5,327 nucleotides of DNA. It comes from Chersky-265 sp035275285. Its GTDB lineage: Bacteria > Fibrobacterota > Fibrobacteria > UBA11236. The notes under the pieces were generated by a model. The model was not told where the DNA came from and did not search any database. It saw only the letters and a program-made list of their open reading frames with translations. Shown piece by piece: positions 1 to 5,238 of this stretch. Position 1 is the first letter of the stretch. The number at the start of each line of letters is the position of its first letter. Both the position numbers and the translations under genes were made by a program. The stretch lies in contig DATENA010000345.1 in NCBI GenBank assembly GCA_035275285.1, positions 1 through 5,327 of the forward strand. Reading direction: 5' to 3'.

Positions 1-666
1 GAATACATCGTGTCCTTGCTCTGCCTGGACAAGGCATCCGACGCCTGCCGCATGCGGGTGATCGATTCCGCGGCCTTCCGGGACGAGGCGGCGGAGGAGT
101 TCCTGCGCGCCTACCGGGAGGAGCAACTCGGGCCTTTGCGCGTCCATCCCGAAGCGGGATTGGGCTGGACCTCGTATGTCCGGCAGCCCACGTCGCCGGA
201 TATCCCCGCGGAAACGGGGATCGCCCTGTCCGTGCAAAGGGTGACCGTGATGCGCCCGGACCGGCCTTGCGTGCTCAACGGCAGTTTCCGCCTGCCGGCG
301 CGGGCGCTGTCCCCGGCATCGGCCCCCGCCTCCGGCCGGGATTCCCGGGCGCAAGCGCCCGCGGCGATCGTATCCATCGGCCTGTTGCTCACGGGGTCCG
401 TGAACGCTTCCCCTGTGGTGCTGAATCTCAACGTGCCGAGCCATGCGCCTTTGGAGCAGGTGGGGGAGGAAACCTTCGCCACGGGTTATTTCACCCTGGA
501 CCTGTGCGCCCACGCTCCTTTGGCAGGCGTCGCGCAAACCTATTTCCTCTACGCGTTCTCCGGCGAGGTGACGGCTGGTCCGGCCTTGGCGGCTTTCGTG
601 AATCCGATCCTGACCTGGACGACCCGGGAAGGGTTCGCGCGGCAAGCCGAGACGGCGGTCCATTGA
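1..666 (+). CDS. Hypothetical protein, 3' part (frame open at left edge)
   Basis: I do not recognise this protein. The frame is open from base 1 (Glu-Tyr-Ile before a GTG at base 10) and ends with TGA at 664-666. The gene therefore probably begins upstream; a GTG start at 10 would give 218 residues, but there is too little upstream sequence to judge a ribosome binding site. Counting from that GTG, residues 1-95 look like a folded, charged region (AAFRDEAAEEFLRAYREEQ at about 21-39). Residues 96-118 are an Ala/Pro/Ser/Arg-rich low-complexity linker. Residues 119-200 are hydrophobic and beta-like, with IGLLLTGSVNASPVVLNLNV and TYFLYAFSGEV as the most distinctive stretches. There is no clear membrane segment or catalytic motif. 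It runs in the same direction as the SRPBCC gene 107 bp downstream, but nothing links the two. Coding is likely from the length and plausible composition; function is unknown. Confidence 0.6.
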   Translation, partial: EYIVSLLCLDKASDACRMRVIDSAAFRDEAAEEFLRAYREEQLGPLRVHPEAGLGWTSYVRQPTSPDIPAETGIALSVQRVTVMRPDRPCVLNGSFRLPARALSPASAPASGRDSRAQAPAAIVSIGLLLTGSVNASPVVLNLNVPSHAPLEQVGEETFATGYFTLDLCAHAPLAGVAQTYFLYAFSGEVTAGPALAAFVNPILTWTTREGFARQAETAVH

Positions 667-773
667 CACCGTCTTGCCCCCCATGAAAAAACTGGCCGCC
701 ATAGGGGAAAAACCTTACATTCCATGGAAGCATCACGGCATCCAATTCCCATCCAACGAAAGGAAATGAAACC

Positions 774-1217
774 ATGCCCAGTACCATCAGACTGCACCGC
801 GTTCTGCGTTCGACGCCGGAAAGGGTTTACAAGGCCTTCCTGGACGCGGACGCCAAGGCCAAATGGCTTCCGCCCAACGGTTTCACCGGCAAGGTCCACC
901 ATTCGGACGCCAAGGTCGGCGGCACCTACAAAATGTCGTTCACGAATTTCACGACGGGGAACGGCCACTCTTTCGGCGGCACCTATCTCGAATTGACGCC
1001 GCACGAGCGCATCCGCTATTCGGATAAATTCGACGACCCGAACCTGCCCGGGGAAATGCAGGTCACGGTCACCTTGAAAAAAGTATCCGTGGGGACCGAG
1101 GTGAACATCGTGCAAGAAGGCATTCCCGATGCCATCCCCGCCGATGCGTGCTATCTGGGCTGGCAGGAATCGCTCATCCTGCTGGGGAAACTGGTCGAGG
1201 CCGAAATCCCGGACTGA
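774..1217 (+). CDS. SRPBCC / AHSA1-like domain protein
   Basis: This 147-residue protein is the usual length for a single-domain SRPBCC (START/Bet v1 fold) protein of the AHSA1 (Activator of Hsp90 ATPase homologue 1-like) group. These are cytosolic proteins with a deep hydrophobic ligand cavity; most bacterial members have no known substrate. Visible signatures are the N-terminal strand and helix with TPERVYKAFLDADAKAKWLPP (residues 14-34), the GGTYKMSF strand (49-56), the FGGTYLELTPHERIRYSDKF block (67-86), the long beta-hairpin around MQVTVTLKKVSVGTEVNIVQEG (95-116), and a C-terminal helix beginning GWQESLILLGKLVEAE (129-144). The ATG at 774 is supported by an AAAGGAAA Shine-Dalgarno at 759-766. 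No regulator gene lies next to it, unlike the second SRPBCC gene at 2581. Its stop codon lies in a hairpin shared with the convergent lipoprotein gene. Family assignment is strong; the ligand or reaction cannot be stated. Confidence 0.9.
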   Translation: MPSTIRLHRVLRSTPERVYKAFLDADAKAKWLPPNGFTGKVHHSDAKVGGTYKMSFTNFTTGNGHSFGGTYLELTPHERIRYSDKFDDPNLPGEMQVTVTLKKVSVGTEVNIVQEGIPDAIPADACYLGWQESLILLGKLVEAEIPD

Positions 1218-1236
1218 GGGACGCGGCCCTCAGTTC
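1211..1236. terminator. Shared hairpin terminator between convergent genes
   Basis: CTGAGGG (1214-1220) and CCCTCAG (1227-1233) form a perfect 7-bp stem around a 6-base loop. A further A-T pair, a G-T wobble and a G-C pair extend it to 1211-1236. The stop codons of both convergent genes (TGA at 1215-1217 on +, and the complement of 1230-1232 on -) lie inside the stem. On the + strand a T-rich stretch (ATCTTCTTGATTT) follows, as in a weak intrinsic terminator. On the - strand the downstream T tract is poor. Bidirectional use is inferred from position. Confidence 0.5.
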
Positions 1237-2389
1237 ATCTTCTTGATTTCCGTGAGCCGATAGGCCAGGGTCCGGGCCGGTTGGCCATGGGCCCCGGGGT
1301 CCCAGGCCACGGACCCTTCCTGGCCGACCGAGGGCTTGCGCAGGAAGCCGTCGAAGACCGGGCTGCGGGCGTAGTCCTGCAGGCTCAGGGAGCCGTCTTC
1401 CTTCGCTTGGGCGAAGAAGATCACCGGCACCTCCGGGGGCGCCAGGTTCCCGTCGGTGGGGTAGGAGTGGACCGTGGCCGCCACCACGTTGTCGCCGATG
1501 AGGTACAGTTCCAGGCGCATGCCGAAGGTTCCCCTGGCCCAGGATTCGTCCACGTCCACGGAGAACTCGTAGGTTTCCCGCATCACGTCCTCCCCCTCGC
1601 GGTACGGCACGGCCGTGGCCTTGAGGAAAGGCACGTGGACGTAGGTGGATCCGTCCGGCGCCTGGAGATCCCCGTTGAGGCTCGCGTTGCCGCTGTCCAG
1701 GTCCGCCTCCGTCAACCGCAGCGGCCTGAGGAACCGGAACCAGGTGCCGCCGTTGTTCTTGCGCACCAGGGCGTCTTCCGACGGGCCTTGCAGCAGGGAT
1801 TGGGCCGGCTCGGTGACGTAATAGGGATTGTCGCTGTCGGGGAACAGGTGGCGCGCGATGGGCCCGTCATGGGTGAATACCGTATCGCCCCCCGGCAGAG
1901 GAATGGCGGCGCGGACGCGGAAGAAAGGCGCCCAGTTGATGACGGCCCAGTGGTAATCGCCGGTGTCGCGGAGGGTGAAGGGCCGGCTGGAAGCGATGCG
2001 CTCGACGCTGGCGGGGCTGCAGAAATCGATGTAATGCGATCTCCAGGCCGGATCGCGGGCCAGGGTCGAATCCACGGCATTGAAATCGCCCAGGTCCTGC
2101 GAGAACAGCGGCAAGACGCCGGAGGCTCCCGACCAGCCGCTGCCGCTGGTGGTGAGGTCCTTGGCCAGCTGGATATATGGGAAACGGCCACCTGGAAGCT
2201 TTCCAGCCCCGCGCTCCCGCTGGCGCCCACCCGGCCCAGGCCGGTTTGGGCCGCGCTGATGGAAGGAACCAGCCGGATGCGGCCGCCCTTGGACCCGGCG
2301 GATTCCGGCGAAGCGCCGGAATCGAAGCATCCGGAGGCGAAGAGGGCGGCAAGGCATCCCAGGCAGGCAATTCCGGTATCGAGTCGCAT
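1230..2389 (-). CDS. Putative lipoprotein of unknown function, broken by a frameshift
   Basis: The gene must be read in two frames. From an ATG at 2389-2387 the first frame gives a short signal peptide, MRLDTGIACLGCLAALFASG, followed by Cys21 and a Ser/Gly-rich stretch, which reads as a lipobox (ASG|C) and tether. It runs through GLESFQVAVSHI at about base 2175. There the meaningful frame changes: the next frame continues QLAKDLTTSGSGW and stays open to the TGA at 1232-1230. Removing two bases from the ATATAT at 2173-2178 joins them into VSHIQLAKDL and a protein of about 385 residues. The second-frame part has no family I recognise; it is rich in aromatic and beta-prone segments (DYHWAVINWAPFFRVRAAIPL, GTWFRFLRPL, YEFSVDVDES, MRLELYLIGD), suggesting an exported beta-sandwich-type domain. 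The second frame is also open upstream to 2357, but that Arg/Pro-rich N-terminus looks like out-of-frame sequence. No Shine-Dalgarno precedes the ATG, and the signal peptide's n-region is weakly charged. If the frameshift is real, this is a pseudogene. Confidence 0.6.
2173..2178 (-). other. Frameshift site in the lipoprotein gene (ATATAT tract)
   Basis: Upstream of this tract on the - strand the sensible frame encodes GLESFQVAVSH. Downstream the sensible frame encodes IQLAKDLTTSGSGW. The frames differ by a net excess of two bases (or a lack of one). The position coincides with a three-unit AT dinucleotide run, a natural slippage site; reading it as ATAT restores one continuous protein. A sequencing or assembly error is equally possible. 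Confidence 0.6.
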
Positions 2390-2584
2390 GCGGTGTCCGA
2401 GCACCTGCAGGTCCTGCGCAAGGCGAAGCTGGTGCGCGAGGAGGCCCGGGGGCGGGAACGCTATTACCACCTGGATCCGCGCCCGCTCGCGGAGGTGGAT
2501 GCGTTCCTGGAGGCCCTTACCCGTTTTTGGAAGCAGCGCATGGCCGCGCTGGAAGATGTGCTCAATGAGGAGGCGAAGAAATGA
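2387..2584 (+). pseudogene. ArsR-family transcriptional regulator, N-terminally truncated
   Basis: The last 65 codons before the TGA at 2582-2584 encode the C-terminal part of an ArsR-type winged-helix repressor. HAVSEHLQVLRKAKLV is the end of the recognition helix and the following helix. REEARGRERYYHLD is the beta-hairpin wing. PLAEVDAFLEALTRFWKQRMAALEDVL is the C-terminal dimerisation helix typical of regulators paired with SRPBCC/AHSA1 genes. Such regulators are usually about 100-115 residues, so about 40-45 N-terminal residues are missing, including the usual DPTRR helix and the first part of the helix-turn-helix. Upstream of base 2387 the frame stays open (to an ATG at 2177, 135 codons in all), but it reads antisense through the lipoprotein gene and shows no ArsR similarity. 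The missing half was not seen in either other forward frame nearby. The gene overlaps the next one by ATGA, so the pair was probably co-translated and autoregulated. As it stands it should not bind DNA normally. Confidence 0.75.
2567..2573 (+). promoter_or_regulatory. Ribosome binding site inside the arsR remnant
   Basis: GAGGAGG lies 7 bases before the ATG at 2581, within the last codons of the regulator. It fixes the start of the downstream SRPBCC gene and supports translational coupling through the ATGA overlap. Confidence 0.75.
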
Positions 2585-2997
2585 AGGAACCCGGGATCAT
2601 CAAGCTCGAACACGTCTATCCGCATGCGCCCGCGGCCGTCTGGAAAGCGCTCACGGACCCGGCCCTGCACGCGCGCTGGTGGGCCGCCGGCGACGTGCGC
2701 CCCATCGTCGGGCATCGTTTCGATCTGGACATGGGCCCTTGGGGGAAGCAGCCCTGCGAAGTGCTCCAAGCGGATCCGGAACGCCTTTTCAAGTACCGGT
2801 TCGCGACGGCCAGCCTGGATACCTTGATCACCTGGGAGTTGATCCCGGAAGGGTCGGGCACCCGCCTCCGGCTCACCCATGAAGGGTTCGACCTGGATTC
2901 CCCCCTGGGCCTGCAAGCCTTCGAAGGCATGAAGCCGGGCTGGGCGAAGATTCTGGAGCGGCTCGCGGCGATGCTGTCAGCGCCGTTGGCCACGTAG
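2581..2997 (+). CDS. SRPBCC / AHSA1-like protein in an arsR operon
   Basis: This 138-residue protein is a single SRPBCC (START/Bet v1-like) domain of the AHSA1 group. Key blocks are the first helix APAAVWKALTDPALHARWW (residues 16-34), the GHRFDLDMGPWG turn and strand (44-55), ERLFKYRF (67-74), the paired strands ITWELIPEGSGTRLRLTHEGF (83-103), and the long C-terminal helix GWAKILERLAAML (120-132) that closes the ligand cavity. The start is fixed by GAGGAGG seven bases upstream and by the ATGA overlap with the ArsR remnant; the stop is TAG. ArsR-SRPBCC pairs are widespread in bacteria, and the SRPBCC partner is usually a small-molecule-binding cytosolic protein of unknown ligand. It differs substantially in sequence from the SRPBCC protein at 774-1217, so a recent tandem duplication is unlikely. 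Because its regulator is truncated and the operon's promoter region is absent, normal expression is doubtful. Confidence 0.9.
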   Translation: MKEPGIIKLEHVYPHAPAAVWKALTDPALHARWWAAGDVRPIVGHRFDLDMGPWGKQPCEVLQADPERLFKYRFATASLDTLITWELIPEGSGTRLRLTHEGFDLDSPLGLQAFEGMKPGWAKILERLAAMLSAPLAT

Positions 2998-3012
2998 GAT
3001 TTTTCATCGCCC

Positions 3013-3025
3013 GGCTCATTGAGCC
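3013..3025. terminator. Small hairpin between convergent stops (weak)
   Basis: GGCTC-ATT-GAGCC is a perfect 5-bp stem with a 3-base loop, centred in the 35-bp gap between the stop of the second SRPBCC gene and the stop of the convergent beta-helix gene. Position fits a shared terminator, but the stem is short and neither strand has a good T tract directly after it. Confidence 0.3.
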
Positions 3026-3032
3026 ATGTTCA

Positions 3033-5063
3033 CTACTTCAGCTCGTAGGCACCCATATCCGAAAAGGCCCCCTGCGGACGCGCCACGCCCCGTTGATCAC
3101 CGGACATGCCGTAGGCCGAAACCGCCCGGTCCTTGGCGGGGCTGCCTGCTTGCAGGGAATGGGTCAAGGGATGCAATTCGGGATATGCGCCGCCATTGTC
3201 GGCCAAGGCGTTCAGCAAGGGATCCTGGTTGGCCACGTCGTCGGCATCCTCGAAGATGTCGGTGGTGCCCGCCGGGTTCTGGACGAAATTTTCGTGCCAA
3301 CCGAATACGCCGCTGGAATGCATGCTCCCATGAAAGTCCGGCTCCGGGGAATAATTGGTGCGGGCCGTGTTTTTCCCGATCAGGCTCCACCTCCATGCCC
3401 AATCATCCCCCCACTCCGTATACACGCCGCCTCCTTGGGAAGCGCTGTTTCCAGCTACCGTTTGGAATTGGAATATGGCCTCGCTGGAGATCGCGAACAG
3501 GGCGCCGCCCCTCCCCATGACCGCCGAGGTTCCCGAAGCAGACGCGCAAAAGGCCGCGGTGCATGCGCAGGACGGGGTGGTGCACCCGGCGAGATTACCG
3601 CTCAGGGTATTGTTGTTGTTGTTCACCGAATGGCCGATGGTGTAGATCCCTCCTCCGTCTCCGGACTGGCCAACCGGGTAGAGTTGGAATTCGGAAAGCT
3701 GCGTTGCACCCGGATCGCCGGCATTCTTGGTGATGAGCAAGCGATAAGCTGAACAGGCGGTGGTGTTTTGAAACGCCAGACCGCCATCTGGACCGAAATT
3801 GAAACCCTGACGGCGCGCCGTAAATCTGAATCCGGTGATGGTTTGCAGGGTACGCCAGCTTCCATTTGAATAACCCTGGAACTTCCAATCCATGGGATCG
3901 CGCCCGGAAACGTCATTGGCCGAGGTGATGGAGTACGACGAGACAACCTTGGAGGCCCCCGCACCGAAATTATAGGTGATATCCACGGGTTGGGCGACGG
4001 AAGGGACTATCCCGCCGCCGCACCACTTGGTGGCGAAAGTATCGTCGAAGGCTTGTCCCGCGCCTTCGCCCGAAGAACAGGCCGACGCGTTGGTCGAAGC
4101 CGTGCCGCCCGAAGTGAGCTCGGTGGCGACGGCTTTGTTGCCCGAAAACGTGGTGTGGGAGGCGGTGAATTCGGGTTGGTAATAAGTCTGGGGAGTCGGG
4201 GAATACCCCTTTTGGTGGTAAACGCCGCCGCCTTGCCCGGCAACGTTGCCTTTGACGGCGGAATAGTGGATGTCCGTCTGGCCGTTATTATAAACGCCGC
4301 CGCCGCGGAGCGCCGCGGTATTGTTCTGGATGACGCATCGCTGGAGGATAAGATGATCGCTGTACGTTCCACTATTGTTATAGATGCCGCCGCCGCTTTG
4401 GGTGGCCGTGTTGTTCTGGATCTTCACGTTCTGCAGGATAACGGCCCGCGATGACTCGGTGTACAGGCCTCCGCCGAAAGGGGCCGTTCCCCCTTGGATG
4501 GCCCCTCCCGTCAATCTCAATTCGCCATGGTTTTGGATGACGCCGCCCAAGCGGAGGGCATAAGTCCCGCCTTGGAAAATGACATTGGTTCCCGTCACGG
4601 TGCCCGAGTTGACGAGGGCCTTGTCGGGAAGCCCGGACTTGACCCTGACCGTGAGTCCCCCGCTGGGGCCGGTGAGGGTGAGAACGCCATCGCTCGAAAC
4701 GCCGAGCGGGGTGCCGGTCTCCTCGATGACCACTCCCGCATCGGAAGTGGAAATCCCCATGTTGGTGCCAATGGTCAAGTCCGTGGCCATCTGGAAGGCG
4801 GTGTTGGCTCCTTGGAGCAAAATGGTGCGCGTTTGGCCTTGGGGCACGCAATCGGAGTTGACCGGGCCCTGATGCATGGAGATGATGGCCTCGGTCAGGT
4901 TGCATTTGCCGTCCTGAGCAACCGTGGTCAACCCCGCGGCGCTGGCCTTGACGACATAATCGGCCCGGACGGAGCAGACCAGGCCGGCAAGGGCCAGGGT
5001 CGCCATCCTCGCGTGCGTGGTAAAGCCCGCACCGCGTTTCAACGGAAATATCCTCATATTCAT
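3033..5063 (-). CDS. Exported right-handed beta-helix protein with nested F5/8-type-C-like domain
   Basis: This 676-residue protein begins with a Sec signal peptide: a basic n-region with KR, ATLALAGLVC as hydrophobic core, likely cleavage after VRA (about residue 34). DGKCNLTEAI (51-60) with Cys72 is a CSLREAI-like motif, common at the start of bacterial surface beta-helices. A parallel beta-helix follows, with repeated N-x-A ... GGG-[ILV]-Y coils at 197-201, 224-228, 254-258, 278-282, 470-474, 519-523 (variant GGALF) and 544-548. Residues about 313-464 are an F5/8 type C (discoidin, CBM32-like) domain: GEGAGQAFDDTFATKW, ITYNFGAG, YSITSANDVSGRDPMDWKFQ, YRLLITKNAG and QLSEFQLYPV. These domains typically bind glycans or cell surfaces. 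A second, short insertion carries C494-x4-C499-x-C501-x4-C506. The C-terminus has LADNGG (620-625), GSPA (640-643), DQRGVARP (656-663) and GAYEL (671-675), the common closing signature of such helices. No membrane anchor or sorting domain is visible at the end. The role is probably extracellular adhesion or polysaccharide contact; no catalytic site was identified. ATG at 5063 has GGGGAGG only 3 bases away; the ATG at 5057 has better spacing and may be the true start. Confidence 0.88.
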   Translation of the reverse strand: MNMRIFPLKRGAGFTTHARMATLALAGLVCSVRADYVVKASAAGLTTVAQDGKCNLTEAIISMHQGPVNSDCVPQGQTRTILLQGANTAFQMATDLTIGTNMGISTSDAGVVIEETGTPLGVSSDGVLTLTGPSGGLTVRVKSGLPDKALVNSGTVTGTNVIFQGGTYALRLGGVIQNHGELRLTGGAIQGGTAPFGGGLYTESSRAVILQNVKIQNNTATQSGGGIYNNSGTYSDHLILQRCVIQNNTAALRGGGVYNNGQTDIHYSAVKGNVAGQGGGVYHQKGYSPTPQTYYQPEFTASHTTFSGNKAVATELTSGGTASTNASACSSGEGAGQAFDDTFATKWCGGGIVPSVAQPVDITYNFGAGASKVVSSYSITSANDVSGRDPMDWKFQGYSNGSWRTLQTITGFRFTARRQGFNFGPDGGLAFQNTTACSAYRLLITKNAGDPGATQLSEFQLYPVGQSGDGGGIYTIGHSVNNNNNTLSGNLAGCTTPSCACTAAFCASASGTSAVMGRGGALFAISSEAIFQFQTVAGNSASQGGGVYTEWGDDWAWRWSLIGKNTARTNYSPEPDFHGSMHSSGVFGWHENFVQNPAGTTDIFEDADDVANQDPLLNALADNGGAYPELHPLTHSLQAGSPAKDRAVSAYGMSGDQRGVARPQGAFSDMGAYELK
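3610..3623. repeat. TTG trinucleotide run encoding poly-Asn
   Basis: A short TTGTTGTTGTTGTT tract lies within the beta-helix gene and encodes five consecutive Asn (residues 481-485) on the - strand, just before the TLSGN coil. It keeps frame in multiples of three, so length changes would alter only the Asn count. Confidence 0.6.
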
Positions 5064-5066
5064 AAT

Positions 5067-5073
5067 CCTCCCC
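5067..5073 (-). promoter_or_regulatory. Ribosome binding site of the beta-helix gene
   Basis: Read on the - strand this is GGGGAGG, a near-perfect Shine-Dalgarno. It is 3 bases from the ATG at 5063-5061 and 9 bases from the in-frame ATG at 5057-5055. The spacing favours the inner start, which shortens the protein by two residues and leaves the signal peptide intact. Confidence 0.75.
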
Positions 5074-5190
5074 TTGATTTTTTGGTATCCGCTTGCTTCA
5101 CTTCATTATTGATGGCGCGCCTTTTTCGAAGACATCGGTTGGATGCATGGCCGCGGGGATTTGTATCATCCCAGGATACGGGTTAAAGGC
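5074..5190. other. Gene-free leader upstream of the beta-helix gene
   Basis: No open frame here looks like a gene. It should hold the beta-helix promoter on the - strand. An AATAAT resembling a -10 box is read at 5110-5105, but no acceptable -35 box was found at the right distance, so no promoter is called. It lies directly between the gene's leader and the edge palindrome. Confidence 0.4.
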
Positions 5191-5238
5191 TAAGGGTCCG
5201 TTAAGAAATAACTGAAGCAGTTCGCCGCCCATCTGAGG

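Noticed and set aside
663..668. A perfect TTGACA, possibly the -35 box for the first SRPBCC gene.
   Set aside because: No acceptable -10 box lies 16-18 bases downstream, and the hexamer overlaps the end of the preceding gene, so it is probably chance.
1281..2882. A 533-codon open frame on the + strand, the second longest in the window.
   Set aside because: It runs antisense through the lipoprotein gene and out of frame through the ArsR remnant and second SRPBCC gene. Its Arg/Pro/Gly-rich composition is typical of a GC-rich shadow frame, and the genes it crosses have recognisable families.
4378..4905. A 175-codon - strand frame overlapping the beta-helix gene in another register.
   Set aside because: Its His/Arg/Pro-rich sequence is the out-of-frame echo of the glycine-rich repeat; no independent start signal was seen.
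3033..5063. The beta-helix gene considered as a pectate lyase or other polysaccharide-degrading enzyme.
   Set aside because: No catalytic motif was recognised, and the CSLREAI, GGG-Y and GAYE signatures fit structural or adhesive surface proteins better.
5163..5179. GTATC-N7-GATAC inverted repeat upstream of the beta-helix gene, a possible operator.
   Set aside because: A 5-bp arm is expected by chance at this frequency, and there is no matching regulator or second copy.
4494..5186. A 230-codon + strand open frame antisense to the N-terminal part of the beta-helix gene.
   Set aside because: The opposite strand carries a signal peptide, CSLREAI-like motif and beta-helix repeats; this frame shows no coherent domain.
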